Source: Gymnogyps californianus (Eukaryota > Chordata > Aves > Accipitriformes > Cathartidae). From it: a DNA stretch of 64,000 nucleotides. The notes below the pieces were generated by a model, which saw only the letters and a program-made list of their open reading frames with translations, was not told where the DNA came from and searched no databases. A program made the translations under genes and the position numbers. Positions 36,701 to 50,800 of the stretch are shown piece after piece. Positions within the stretch are counted from its first letter, which is position 1; the number at the start of each line of letters is the position of its first letter. The stretch covers positions 4,774,001 to 4,838,000 of the forward strand of contig NC_059486.1 in the NCBI RefSeq assembly GCF_018139145.2. Reading direction: 5' to 3'.

Positions 36701-38810
36701 CTAATTGACGTTGTTGAAGGAAACAGGTACTGTTGGGACCCTGGCTTTGGCATACCTGCAGTTTATATTACAAAGAAAAGAATTGTGTCTCAGGTTTGCT
36801 TCCCACAGAAGCTAAGCTAGCAATGTGGTATCAACATAGGGATATCCTTTTAAAAAATGAATTTTTCTTTCCAATGAAGGTAGCAGTGTACTGCTGCTAG
36901 GCTGCTGTAACGGTATTTCCTTCTCTTTGCAGGGTTTACATCCCATGCATTTACGTCCTAAATAAAATTGACCAAATTTCCATTGAGGAACTAGATATTA
37001 TTTACAAAGTACCCCACTGTGTACCAATATCTGCTCATCATCGCTGGAACTTTGATGATCTGCTGGAGAAGATTTGGGACTACTTGAAGCTAGTACGAAT
37101 GTGAGTCTCAATTGCTGCCTTCTGTTGAGTTAACTGTAAGGCTGAGACTGAAGAATGTCTCAAGAATGGATGAATGATGATTATTTTACACTGGTTTTCT
37201 GTTAGCTTAGAACTCTAGCTTTCAAATTATGATGTCTTTTGTCACTGAAGTATGTTTACTCTGTAAATTGGAAATTGTGCTCCTCTTGTCTGTTGTGTGA
37301 TGGACAGAGTTTCTTAACAGTCACAAGTGCTATGTTTAGAACTTGTAGGGGAATTAAATGAGGACCTTGTGAAACCAAGTCCAAAGTACATCTTAAAAAA
37401 ATTCCTGAAAACATGGAATTCTAGTCAAACTTAGGGCAAAGTTGTGAATTTAAGAGGTAGTCCTCTTTTCTGTCTGTCATGCATTCAGCTCTCTTAACAA
37501 AACTGAATTTAGTTCTTCGTCTAGCATTTCAGGTATTTTTACTATAAGTTATTCCAGGTTTACCTCATACTTAAGAAATACTAATGCATTTCTTTGGATG
37601 AATTTATGAATGAATCTATTAATGCTCATAATACAGTAATTGTAGTCTTTTAAACTTGTATCTGTCTTCTTGCGACAACATAAAATCTATTGTAAAAAGG
37701 GATTTAGTGTGTCTAGGTATCTGGGCTATAAACTTTGTCAGTTTTTTTCCTAACATATCTTGAGTTTCCCACAGGAAAAAAAAATCACAAGTCAGAACCA
37801 TAATACTGTAGATGTTCTTTTCCATCAACTATTTTTCATCTTCTTTTAAGCAACTACAGAAAGCTCACTAGTGGTAAACCTTTACAGTTACAAGGGAGAA
37901 CCTGCTGCAGCCATTGGCTACCTAGATGCGTTTTCAGCTTAAGAACACCAAACAATTTACAGAGTATCTATTGTCACCACTGAAATAGTGGAACTTGGCA
38001 CAAGCGCCTAGGATGACAGTGTGAATGACCTATGAAATTTCATGATGGGTTGAAAGAGATGAGGAGGTTGTGGTATTGACTGACTGTTCCATCTGCGTTA
38101 CAGCTACACCAAACCTAAAGGGCAGCTCCCAGACTACACCTCCCCTGTGGTACTACCTTACTGCAAGACCACAGTGGAGGATTTTTGCATGAAGATCCAC
38201 AAAAATCTCATTAAAGACTTTAAATAGTAAGTATTACTGTAAAAGAATAATTTATAGAGAACAGAAAATAATCTGCCTCCTGGTATATTCTTTTATTCTC
38301 TTGTAAACTAGAAGGGAAAACAGGATTTGATTTTTTTTGATGTTGAATAGATCTGCCTATGACAATTAAACTTAATACTTAAATTACTATTATTTGATGT
38401 TCCTATGCTCTTTCCTGGATAAATTTCCTCTATGTGGAAAATGTTTTTCTTTATATTTGAAAGTAGCACTAGATGCAGCATTACGGGCCATCGTCCTGTA
38501 TGCACAAGTATTTTGGATGACTTCATACTTTGTTTTGATCTGCTTGTACTCTGGGTCACACAGACCACTCATCCAGGTACTTGCAGGAGAATAAAAATAG
38601 CTCGTAAGCATTGCTTTCTGTATTAGCTTTGTGACAGAAATAGCTGTTGTTCTGCTGTTTGCATATTATACTTCTAAGCCTTTTAAGTTTGATTTTTTTT
38701 CTCCTTTCAGTGCACTGGTCTGGGGTTCATCTGTTAAACACAACCCTCAAAAAGTTGGTAAAGACCATACTCTTGAAGATGAGGATGTTATTCAGATTGT
38801 GAAGAAATAA
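33379..38810 (+). CDS. DRG1: DRG1, developmentally regulated GTP-binding protein 1
   Basis: Nine coding exons: 33379-33420, 33653-33776, 34434-34609, 35027-35096, 35666-35835, 36596-36726, 36933-37100, 38104-38226 and 38711-38810. They total 1104 nt, giving 367 aa, the human length, and a near-identical protein. It is a TRAFAC/OBG-class GTPase that acts on ribosomes with its partner DFRP1 (ZC3H15). Order: N-terminal helix-turn-helix ([17 protein letters not shown]), G1 GFPSVGKS (71-78), G3 DLPG (117-120), G4 NKID (248-251), G5 SAHH (271-274) and a C-terminal TGS domain (about 290-366, ending VIQIVKK). The ATG starts [14 protein letters not shown] in a good context (CCAAGATGA). Intron 4 begins with GC, and the TAA stop overlaps an AATAAA. 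The gene converges with EIF4ENIF1. Identification is secure. Confidence 0.98.
35027..35096 (+). CDS. DRG1: DRG1 coding exon 4, ending at a GC splice donor
   Basis: The exon encodes [20 protein letters not shown] and VIA, including the G3 motif. The conserved continuation VARTCN requires the exon to end ATTGCAG and the intron to begin GCGAGT, with the next exon opening TCGCTCGAACC after CTTAG. There is no GT donor that keeps the frame and the known protein. Confidence 0.92.
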
Positions 38811-38811
38811 A
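38806..38811 (+). terminator. DRG1: AATAAA overlapping the DRG1 stop codon
   Basis: The end of the coding sequence, AAGAAATAAAG, contains AATAAA that shares the TAA stop. The next 60 nt are U/G-rich (GGTTTGCTGCTGTGCC.., TTAGTTGTAAG), like a cleavage downstream element. Use of this signal would leave a 3'UTR of roughly 10-30 nt. The signal is partly fixed by the conserved Lys-stop sequence, so it could be coincidental. Confidence 0.45.
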
Positions 38812-38849
38812 GTTCTCACATGGTTTGCTGCTGTGCCTGAAATTTGTCA

Positions 38850-40170
38850 TTAGTTGTAAGTGGCAAAGAACGGGCCATTTCTATCAAATCTATAACAAAT
38901 GGGTATTGGTTTTTTTTTTTTGGTAGTACCTTACTGCATGGTAAAACTGATGTTTCTGACCAACTTGTACTGCAGTGTTCCATTCTGGCAGAACTTAACA
39001 GATGAGAAACTCATGATTTTGCCCTTGTGAAAGTCACTTACAAGGAAGCTTTGATGCCTGGGATGATTTTCTGCTGCATGTACATGTCTTTCCAAATTGG
39101 AAAAAAGTTCACACATCAGGAATTTTGTTCTAAATTAGAACAAAACATGAAAAGCAGAGGCTGGAGAACCATATCTTAGGGAAACAGTGTTAGAGGACAG
39201 AGTTCTAGCTCTAGCTGCCTTAAATCTGAAATGTTCTTGTTTGACTACTTCAAGGCTAGCAATAGTCATGCAGTTGTGGAAAAGATGGTAGGTTCTGCTC
39301 ATGAGCAGTCACTTTTTCAGTTGTTTATACTAGTGGAAGTAAACTAGATGCTTGTGTTTTACTGTGTTAGTGACTGGAAGCTTTAAAGTTTTCTTAAAAG
39401 AAGTTCCAGCTTAGTTTAGAGAAGTCAAGTAAGTTGCACAAGAGAAGCACGCTGCTCTAAAAGCAGTGGTTCTGTTGCTTTTTAATAGAAATGAATAACA
39501 TTAGAGTTCTAACTAAGCTTATCAAATGTGTTAGCCTCTAGCATCTGCTCTCCAACAGAAAGGAAGTAGAGATGTTTACTTAAAATGTGTCAAAAGTGCT
39601 CCCTCTCATGTTATTACACATATAAAAAGAGAAGTATAGTGATTTCAGACACCCATTCAAGCACTAAAACCTTGCAGCAGTGGTTGCTACTCAGCCTGGT
39701 AAGAACACATTCAAGCCTTGATTCTACTCCAAGCATTTTCCCTAATATTTTTTTCTAAGCTTAGTAGATTCCTGCATAAATGAGCTGAACTACTGCAGCT
39801 GTGCTGGGGATCAGCCTTGATTGGAAGGGGGCAGAGTCAAAGCTATGAACAGCAAACCTCTCATCCACCCTTTCTTTAGAGCTGGTTAGTTTTATGAGTT
39901 CTTCTAGTACACTGGAATCGCACTCCTTACGCTTAGCCATGGCTGTACAAAAACATTTAAAGGCAGCAGTTCCTTTGTATGTCTTCAGTGAGGCCAGTTA
40001 CCTTCATCAAAGCAGACTGTTCCTCTCCCCCACATGGAAGATAGCTGAATGTGCAGATTCAGCTCAAACCATGGTTTTGGCTTACACACAAGAACAATGC
40101 TAAAAATTAATCAACATAGTGAGACATTATAGTTTAGTGCAAGAGCAGTTGATACAGACAGCTGGTAGAA
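38850..40170. other. Convergent intergenic stretch between DRG1 and EIF4ENIF1
   Basis: About 1.3 kb lies between the DRG1 stop and the likely EIF4ENIF1 poly(A) site. It may contain the true DRG1 3'UTR if the stop-overlapping signal is not used. I see no coding exon. Confidence 0.5.
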
Positions 40171-40175
40171 TCAAC

Positions 40176-40181
40176 TTTATT
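40176..40181 (-). terminator. EIF4ENIF1: Candidate EIF4ENIF1 poly(A) signal AATAAA
   Basis: TTTATT on the plus strand gives GTAAATAAAGTT on the gene strand, about 1.65 kb after the stop. A moderately U/G-rich tract (CAGCTGTCTGTATC) follows. I found no other AATAAA between it and the stop codon on this strand. Confidence 0.4.
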
Positions 40182-41826
40182 TACAGAATGTTACTGGGAA
40201 AGTGTCAAGTTAAAAAAGTATGAAAACAATCTTACAAGGACAAGCTGGTGATTGCATGTTTTACACAGATTGTTTTAGGAACAACCACTAGAAGTATGGG
40301 TGACCCCCAACAGATTCCACATTGGAGATTTCACCTTGCTATTTCTGTACAACATTGTCTCTGCTGGACTGAAACAAACCCACCACAGCATGCTGGCAGT
40401 CGTTATAATATAGTCAAGTGATTTTTTTGTTTTTTTCTGCTGCTGGTTTTGCATTCAGTGAGACCTAAGAAAGAGCAAGTCCGTGAGAATTCTGGTTTTG
40501 CTTTCACTTTTAAAAGAACACAATGGCCTAAGCTAGATAGAGGACATGACAGCAGTACTAGACTCAACACAAGTGAGAAAGTGAAGTGAGGAACCATGCA
40601 GTAGGATGGAAGAGAACACTTAACTGCTCAGGAAAGTGAAACAGGCTTAAAAAGGAACATAGTATTTTAAAACCAAATATACACAGTAAGATCACAAAAC
40701 TACCCCATCCTCCCCCTTTCGAGCCACAGAACAAGACTCCAAAGGCAAGTTTCACAGTAATTGCATCAGTAGATGCACACTAGATTGAGGACAGTTCTTG
40801 GGACTCCCTTCTATAAATAGAACTGAAGGCAGTATAGAACATACCACAGCTATGACTGAGGAGTTGAAGGGTGAGGATTCAAAGGCTCCATTTTGATGAC
40901 CTTTAGTAACTGGTCTGAAAGATTAAAACAAGGAAAATACTGCAGCTAAACAAGGACCAGCACCAGCCCTCTTGAAAGAACTCTGACCAGTAGGTACCTA
41001 CAGTCTCTCTGCTTATGGCAGACTGAAGATCTGGCTTTATCATTACTGTACCAGGTCCCATCCTCAAGGCTGTTTGAAGACTAAACAATTCTCTCATTTG
41101 GTGGCAAGAGTCGTACACAAGGAATCGGACCTTTGTTATGCAGACAGCAAGATGTGAGCTTTTTACTTTGACACTTTAGCTACACTGAGTGCACAGTACG
41201 TGACCGAAGAATGTGAGAGGGAGACCTAGAGGAGATGAGCAGCAAGAAAAAGGAAAGCAACTTTATCCTGTTCACTCACACTTAGGATATGCAACTTTAA
41301 TCTTAAAGAAAGTCCCACACATACAATGGAGAAAGATCCAAACCTTAGGCACAACTAAAGCTCAACTGTTACCAGCTACTCTTATGTACAGCTGTATAGA
41401 TTCAAAAAGGCTATTCTATGTGTATATATACAAAAGATTGTTTATACACAAGTCTGTACACAAGGGTCTATACATTTAGTTTTCTGCAGGAGGAATCCAT
41501 AGCTGCTACCTCTACGCTAGAGAATATCAGCACTTCATTCACATATCTTACAAAAACAAAAAAAATAGACACTTCCAGGATTAAACTGGCTTTGTCTTGC
41601 ATCTAAATTTCTTCAGGCTTCACTATTCAAGCCATAATGGATCCTTTAGTCTTGATGCAGACATGAGACCAGGACAGGTGCCATGTGCTTTAGTCTCTCA
41701 AAAAGAAATTTTGCACAGAGTGCTAAAAAATAAAAGCCCCCAAAAAACAAACAGAGGTGAAGTCCTGACTATGGACATTTTTATCCAGTCTAAAGAATCA
41801 CAAGTGTTCCACCCAGTGGTCACTGT

Positions 41827-44800
41827 TCACTGCCGGTATTCCAGTTCATCTACACTGATGACTTTGGATGGCATGGAAGGGAGAGGCTGCTGCAAGACAT
41901 CTGAACCAAACCATTTCGCAAGGCCAATGGGAGAGCCACTTCTCTGGCTGGGGCGATGGTCAAGCTGTGTGTGCCCATGAGATAATCCAGTCCGAGGCAG
42001 CACATTTTGAGGGGTGGTTTGTGCACCAGCGGCTGATCCCTGTGCTCCAGTGCCTGTGAAACATAAAGCTATTAGAGGTGGAGTAGTATGTTCACCCAAC
42101 ACTAAGAGCTGCCCTAGAGCAATCACCTGATAAGGCATGTGAGCTGAATGTGGCTTTTACTCATTGTATTAGCCCTGGGAAATCCAGGCCCCACATTTAT
42201 TCTCTCGTTAGTACTCCCATAAAGTGCCTCACACTGCCAGTTCTGGACATGGTATCATGCGGGTTTTAACTGGAAGACCAGCATCAAATAGCATTTTATT
42301 TGAGATAGGTGGGTGGCCTCTCACCCAGCAAGGAAGGAAAGACTGCACACACGCTGCAAAAGGCAGATCTGCCAATAGCAACATATATCTTGAAACCAAA
42401 TGCTTCACTTGGACTTTCTTCTGGCCTAAGAGCCTGCAGTGGCCAAAACTGCCCCGATACCCCCACAAGATTAGTGATTATGAATATCTAAATTAACAAA
42501 GTAGCTTCCTGTTAGCACAGCATACTGAAACAGGCCAACAAGTATAGTACCTGGAGCAGGCTAGTCAGTGTTCTAAAACTCACACTCCTGTTTTATGTTT
42601 CAGCCTACCTGATCGTTGTAGTTGCTGTTGCATCATTGCTAGCTGCAAAGGTGTCCCAGAGCGTGGATTTAAGATGTGATGGCTTGCTGTTGGTAGCGGA
42701 TAAAAAGGTTGGCCAAGGATGGGAGCAGATATTCCCTGCAAGTGAGACAGGTCCACTCCAGGAGGAAGCATACCTGTTGAACAAAAGTGAGGAAACTTCT
42801 TACCTAATAAACATAAGGAACTTAAAGCAAAACAAACATTTATGTATTTAGATGGGTTGGAATTTATTGCCTGGTTTTAAAGGTAAGTTTTGATGTAACA
42901 AACATGACCAGTAATGAGTATCAGTTTATGCTACTCCTAACACAAAGTCAGTCTTACAGAGAACATGCGTTAACTTAAGGGGAAAAAAAAAGTATGGATT
43001 ACCTGCTTGCAGTAGAGGAAGATGTTGCGGATGAACCCCCTGTGCCAGCATTCTCTGGACCAATCCTGGATGCAGTTGATGAGCAGGTCGTACAATTGGT
43101 AAGTGGGGAACAAGGGGTACTTGATGAACAGGACGAAGAAAAGGGCCTCCTGGTACTGGGGAGGCCATTGTAGGAGTCTTTCTACCAGTTGATTTAGGCC
43201 TGTAGTCTTGCTCTTTGGTGCAACGATTTGCTTGGGTAAGAGGTGTGGAACATGCAGAGCGTTGCAGTGCAGGTAGTTTGGTACCTAAGGTGGGCAAAGT
43301 TTCTTGATCTGCATTCTCCACAGAACTAGACAGTAGGTTATCTGTAGCTAGAATTGAATACAACTATTATAGTCCACAGCTAGAGATTACACCTAATGAA
43401 AATTAAAGCTAATGACTGGATTCAATAGCGAGATTCCAGGACCAGCTGAACTTTAGTCATATATATTTAATAGTAAGCATCTGTCTTCCCTGGATGCTTT
43501 TGGCCAAATTGTCATTACTGTTTTGAAATAAGGAATATGTTCCACAGAAATCCCTTGACAGCAAGCTTAAGTTAGGTCAGAATCAGCAGTAACTCCACCT
43601 TTAATTCTTATTTTTCCTCTTTCTTAGAAATTTTGAACTCGCAGCATGGATGAGTCAGTCCCAAAGGCAACAGGAGGTACAAGGGATCCTCCCTAGACAA
43701 GATTATAATTTGGAGTTGTGCCAGAAGTCTAGCCCGAAGTGATTTTTTCGGTTTAGATGTATCTGGGGGTTAGCAGCAACCATTTATGTCCAACATCTGC
43801 TTAGCAAGATTTGGAACACCAAAGCACCTCAAGAAGCTACTTCCACAGACCATCTAGATCAGTTAGACAGGGCCTAAAATATCTTAGAATCATCTGCTAC
43901 CAGTTGAGGTAGCAGTAATAGTTGGAGTGCTAAAAGGAAAAAAAGTCAACTGTATAATAGCAACTGCAAGCTACCTCTGTAGTTACCAGTATTGAAGTAC
44001 AAGGTCATGGCAATTAGGCATGTTAGTCTTACTGGGTCAGGCAATTGGTATTGAGCATTTCCTTTTAATAGTCACTTACATCAGTTAGGGTGACAAAATG
44101 CTTCCTTGATCTGCTACACTTAAAAGAGCTTAATTGGCCTCAGCTTTGATTGTTCAGTTAAGATGTCTCGAGAGGGCTATAAGTTGGTTGTATTCAATTA
44201 CTGGTGTAGAGAGATATGGAAGCATTACTGTTAATATGCTTGTTCATCAAGACCAGTGGCAAAGGAACAGTTTTGGTCCAGGCCTCTTAGTGTTACTATT
44301 GCTAACAAAATGACAGATAAGGAAAAAATGGATTTAAACCCAACACCACTGGAAGACTGCACTTGGAAGCGTATCCTCTCCATAGCTCTAACCCTTCCTC
44401 TCATTATAGGCTCACTTCTACACCCTCATCTCCACAAATCAGGAATGTCTAAAGTTAGCCTGGGCATATTATGTGCTGAAGCTGTTTGATTCTATTCCAA
44501 ATCTCTTTTGTCTGTGTTATTTTAAAGCCATTACAATACCTTCATTTGGCCTCTGATTTTCATCTTTACCATCACTGACTTTCATTTTCCCAGAAACTGG
44601 CTCCTCTTTGCTTTTCTCCTTGCTCTCATACATCTTGCGAATCACCGAGGTAGGTGTAAAGGAAGGAGACAGCTGCAGAGAACATAGTAAGAAGCAACGC
44701 CTTACTCAGTGTTCGTTATCTAGGCCACACTATCTTAGTTGGGGGTGGACACGAATTCTAGCCCATCCTTTCCATTTTAAGCTCTTTTGAATCAGCCACC

Positions 44801-47800
44801 ATGCCCATGATTTTACTTCACCTAGTTTCATAGCTTTATTCTATAGTTTAAGCACTTCTCTTTAGCTTTTGCAGAAGTCCCATACCTTTATTAAAACCAG
44901 CAGATGTTCTCAAAGTTAAATGTACCTTAACAGGCTTAAAACAAAATAGATGAGCTGTATTTTGAGTTACAGCTGTTTCCTCTTTGCTACTGGTTCAGAA
45001 CAGCAGCTCAGCAGGAGTTCCTGCAGAGCTGCCTTATCTGTATTAACTCAGGGCTGACAGATCTGCAGAAAACTATCACCTCATTTGTATTTTTCCCCCA
45101 TTCAAAGTTACACAGCATCTGTGGAAGCCACTCATTTGGTACACAAAAGTATCTGTTTGATTTAGCAGCTGATAGTCTGTGTTAGTCCCGAGCTGCACGC
45201 AAGTACTTGACTGATTAACTGGAAAACGTAGATCAAAGCAACATTCTACATAGTACTGAAGGCAGTGAGGCAACAGCTTGGCTTTGAGATTATTTATTTT
45301 CAAAGTGACCCTGAAGCTCCTACGTAATATTTCAACCTACAGACACTTAGGTCAGTCACTTCATACCCAAAGACCAGTGTTCTCTAGAGTAGCTAATGGC
45401 TTTCAGCACTTGTCTTCTGAAAACTTAAGTACCAAAATATGAGGGCCTGAGTTTTCATAGTTATCTTCCTTTGGTTTCAGAAGACCAGGTCAAGGTAATA
45501 TTAATGGTGCTTCTTCAATTTTAGATAAGATAGTGGTCAGAAAAGGCTGTTTTCCAAAGTGAAGACATTCAGTTAAGTATGAAGTGTAATTCATTCTTGT
45601 ATCATGTGGTCACCGATATAACATGAATATGATTAACTCCTCTATGGCCTCCCTTTCTCCCATTGATTACAATTGCTATAATCTAGTTACTGCAGACACT
45701 TTTACAGCTTTTCCTACAGTCATTATACGTTAGGTACTGACCATGCTAGTAATGGATGCTGTAGGGGCTGGAGAAGATGCATTCCCTCTGTGTCCTGGTG
45801 CAGGTGATTTAGTCACTCGCTGCTGCCTGTTAATGGACAGGAAGTTAGTAAGAAGCAGCTCTACTCTTGGCACAGAATGAAAGGCAGGATTGCCAAGAAC
45901 CAATACAAGCTTGAGTGACTAGTACTAATATCTAGTGAAAGACAATACTCACATTAAAAGTCAGTTGACAGTGTACCCCTTAAATTTTGCGGTCAGATAC
46001 TCACCTGTTTCTGTAGCCATCTCTGCTTTTGTCCATTTGTGGTTTACCAAAGCCATGCTGGTAGAAGTTTGCTGCCTGTATGGCTAAGTCATGTGGTAAT
46101 GCTAGTCCCTCTAACGCAGCTTGTTGTATTTCCAAGGGGCTCATCTGAAGGAGAGTTGTATAAAAACCACACAAATCAAAGCTTGTATTTGGTTGGGGTT
46201 TTTTTTAAGATACTGAAGATTCACTGCTATAGCTACTAATGTCTGCCCACCAACAGCCATCTGTTACTGACAGACAATAGAAGTTTCAAAAAAATCTTGT
46301 ACTTGAGGTACTCTAAGATGGGTGCAATTGCAATGATGTTTTGACACTGTACTAAATTAGACTTTGCCTCCTCACACTCAGAGTGAACTTAATTAAGCAT
46401 AAACATCTGAATGCAACAGCTAAGTACGTGTTTCCACAAGTTCTAGACCACACAATATAAAGAGATGAATACACACTAAGCAAAAAGCTTTTAATCTAAC
46501 CTGTGCAGCAACTGGACTCATGGGCTTCCTTACACCTGGAAATGGATCACCAAGCAATTGCTGAGAACCTTGTCCAAAACCTAAAGAACATTCAACAGTT
46601 GTATTTAAAAGGACTAACAGTTGCTTTCAATATACATCCCTAAGTTAAACAATTCTACATGAATTAAGGATTCCTAGTGAAGACTCTCAGCTCATCCCTT
46701 AAGATGATCCCCACAGAGCTATGTCTCTTCCTTGTCACTAGGCTGGAGAGCTACAGGGAGGCTACTGGTAGTGTTTTGCAATACAAATGGCCAAGTAGTC
46801 CCTGAAAATCAGCTTCTTATACAGTGGCTGAGCACATTACTCCACACCAGAATTTACTGTGAGGTCTAGTTGATCCATCACAGACATCTACATGTTTTGG
46901 AGATTAATTTAACATCAGAGACTAGTACGTAAAAAGGCATCTTGCACTCAAGAGGCAGGCACTGACCTAGTTGCCCACCAAGTAACCAGGAAGTTTTTAT
47001 TGTTCTGTAAAGCATTCTTGATAACAAACTCAAGTAATAAAAAAGAAAAAAAAAACCAAACTGTTTTGCAACCAGTCTCACCAATGGGTGAAGATATTCT
47101 ATGGCGCAGGTAATCTGCAGAAGCAGCTCGAGTTGGAAACACAGGTGGAATAGGGGGAGAAGGTGCTCTTTGTGTCAGTAAAGAGGCTGCAGGTTCCAAA
47201 CCACCGATCAGGCCACTTAAGACATTTGATGAAGCAGGTCTGGTAATGGGTGGACCAAGAAGTTCCTAAGAATAAGTAATGAAAGAATGTTCAGAATATG
47301 ATCAAGTTATACAGACAAGCTCATTTTACTATACTACAGGCTACATAATTTGTAGCAAGTTAAAGAGACAAGGTGGACTTGTGCAATTAGATACACCAGT
47401 TCTGGATTGCCCTTAGAATTAGGCACTTAACCAGGTTTTTCATTTTCAAGTTGTAATCATGGGAAATAGCATGACAAGACAAATTTCTAAGTAAACTAAA
47501 CTAGTGACTAGTTCTCTTTGCTCTCTATAGAGTCATGTCTGACTACTGATCCCATAATTGCCTTAAATGTCTTATTTTCAAATAATTTTTGTTTTCCCAT
47601 TAGGGATACGCTTTTAAGGACTTTCTGCCCCCAATAAGAGGTACCTGCAGAATATTCTTTGATAGAGGCTGGCCTGGCATCTCTGGAGGTGACATTAAGT
47701 GGCTTTCAAGGCTCTGCTAAGAAAATGAAAACATTGTAAATTAGATGTAGATACATCAAGCATCAAACTCATTAAGAGACAATCCATGTTTGTCTCAGCG

Positions 47801-50800
47801 ACAGAAATAATTTCACCTGTTCTGTTAGAACCATAGTTTATGCATCAGCCAAATAAAATTCCAGCAAAGTTAAGGGCTGAGCTGGCTCACAGATCTTCCC
47901 TAGCTAAGAAAATGCCTAGTGCTAGATCGCATACAGGTAGTTCAATGTGCCTTATTCAAGTTTGAGTAAGATATATGAATTTATATAATTGTGTAAACTG
48001 GAGATGAAACATTGGGCCAAGTGGTCAACTGAAACTACACACAAACTGAAAAGTGTTTGTATATTAGAGAAATTGTTTCAGATATTCTTCTATGCATCAA
48101 AATTACAGGTCAATGTAAAGGAACAGCCAGAAATGAAAGTCTCAATTTAAGTGTGAAATCAGTCTGCAAATTCTTCACAGGGCAAATTTACATTCTTCAC
48201 TATCTTTTAGTGAAGTGGGATGAGGCTAAAAGTCCTTGGATAGTTTGGCACAAAAACACAGATGCTTTAGACTCACTCAATTGTTAGAAGTATTTATGGT
48301 GCCAGAAGTAGTTATTGATGCTTCTCGGTCAGGCATATTGTTTAGGCAGTTAGTGGCAGGATGAAATTTCATATTACAATCTCTTCCAGTCTAAAGCTTA
48401 GTATCATCTGTTGTTTAATATTAATCTTTCAGCTAACAAGTATTCAGTTTAGTTTTATCTGAGTACAAATAATTTTAAAATCCAAGTTTAAAATATTAGA
48501 TTGTGCACCGACACCTCTATTAAAACAAAAGTCACTAAAGCAAGACATCTGAGCTTCAGGTAAGTGTTAGCTGTACCAACACTACAAGCATTTTAGCAGA
48601 GATGCCTTTTAATAGCAGCACTAAGGCAACCATTAAACTAACACTAGCAAGTCTTCCATAAAGAGCAGACTGATGATGTCTGTTATACAGACAGTACCTT
48701 TTCTACAGATGTATTTGTTTTTATTAAATAAGGTTCAGACAGGTTGAGTTCAAGTGTAGGAGAATCTTAGACACTAATCAAAGTGTCCTCTATAGTAGAA
48801 GATTCAACCTTTTCATCATACAGGATCTTTTTTGGGGCAAGTATTTATAGTCTTCAAGTCCAGATATTAATCAGACTAGATATTTACATAGGTCCACTTT
48901 CAAGGTGGTAATTATTAGACTTCTCACATAGTATTAGAGTTCTGGGGCTTTCAGAAACCTAACATGAAATCAACCCTGTGAACTCTGAACTGAAAAGCGC
49001 CCCACTTTTAATTACTTTGGCTAGGGAAAAATGACCAAAGCACCTCCCTTACTTTCCCCTCCAAGCAACAATATTCTAAATGTAAGCCTGTATTTAATAT
49101 CAGGCTGCTGTATCCGGTCATGGCTCACATATTATCTGAAGGCTCATGTAAGGGGTTTCCAGTTCATAACCCATGTCTTAGCACAGTTCAGAAGAGCCAG
49201 GCGTCTGCTACTTACATTGACTTTGGGCTGTGAAGGTAGAGTCCCACTTGCCTTCATACTGCTGACTAGTTTGTTAAATGCAGTCATATCTCCATCTTTC
49301 TTGATCTGTCTGGAGCCAGCGACATTCAATGCTTCCTCCATTTGCTCGGCCATAAATGGAGTAGCAATTTTCCCCTCCTGATCCACTTTCAGGCCTTTTA
49401 GTCCAGCTTCGACTTCTTCCACTGAAAGTACAACTCCTGAATGTGCTGAGAAATACAGGAGAAATACTGGTAAACCATGGTTCTCTGTTTACAAGTGAGC
49501 TAACAATTCTTGTGCAGGTGTTGAATACAAGTTGTTTGAAAACAAGGAACAGCCAAAAACTTATCTTCTGATAGTCACACTAGCCGTCAAACTATGTCTG
49601 ACCTGTGTTTAGACTGATATTCTAATATGCAAATTAGGAGTATTGCCATGCACAACTACAGGCATGTGACTCACAAGAACCTGTTTAGGTTTCAACTGGT
49701 AAGTTCTCACTAGTTTCCATTTATCCTGCAAGACACATTGTTACTACATTTTACAACTTCACCTGCTTTTAATAGAGAATATTCATCTGACAACTGAGTT
49801 TGTTCTCTTTCAATTAGAAAAGTTCCATTTATCTTATACTCCAGGAGACCAGAACATCTTACAGCCACAGCGTAAGCGATGTCAAATTGTCTGAAGCAAT
49901 TTTAAGTAGAAAGAATACATACCTGGAAAATTTAGATACTTTGGAGACTCAGTTACACACTTAGTTTGGTGTGCATAAAGTTTGAAGTAGATTTTTTGCT
50001 CATAAATTAAAGCCACTATAGAAAGATTTCACTGGCATCACCAGAATAAGGTACAAGTGTTATTAAGCAGTACTTTTTTCCTGCGTATGCATATATAAAT
50101 ATCTACCAGTGCCCGACATCAAGGCTAGACATGCTTTATGGACCAGCTAACACACTTCACAAGGTATGACACCTTAAGAGAAAAGGCAGAAGAGACAGGA
50201 GCATGCCATGGGTTGCTGTAGCAGATGTTGGCCCAAAGAAGTAAGATTTACTGGAAATTTGGGCAAGAAGGTGGAGAAAAGAAACAGTGATGCAGACATG
50301 CAGTATGGAACATGAGGAAAAACACAATGTTGGTGGAGAGGAATTGACCTGAAAACTCCACAACACTTGAAGAACTGTACAGCATTTTATGGGAATACAG
50401 AACCCACATCAGGTACTTTTGAGTGAATGGAAGCTTCCCCACAATTTTTTGTTCCTTTATCCTTGGTTTGTGAGGATCAAAGTTTAAAAAGCTTTTGGTA
50501 GGCAAGTCAGACTAAGCAGAACACAGAAAAGACTTGTAGTTCTATTTAAGACAAATTAAGAAAAAGTTCTCCACATGTTAGCTGACACTCCCTACTCCCA
50601 GATTGGATGCTTAAGAATATTTGCAGTGCTTGGATGCTTTCCTTCCTAGCTACTTCACACAAATCAGAGTAGTATTGCTTTTTGTTCAGTCCAGTTTACA
50701 TGGCAAAACATGCTGCTTGCCAAAGAGAAACCAATTTGGAATTAGACCTTGAGATTTCAAAGAACACATGCATTTTGTACCCTCCATGCACGCTATGGGC

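Noticed and set aside
36626..36820. DRG1 exon 6 reading on past 36726 as a separate short protein.
   Set aside because: The extension past AACAG|GTACTG is intron; the conserved protein resumes at 36933 with [13 protein letters not shown].
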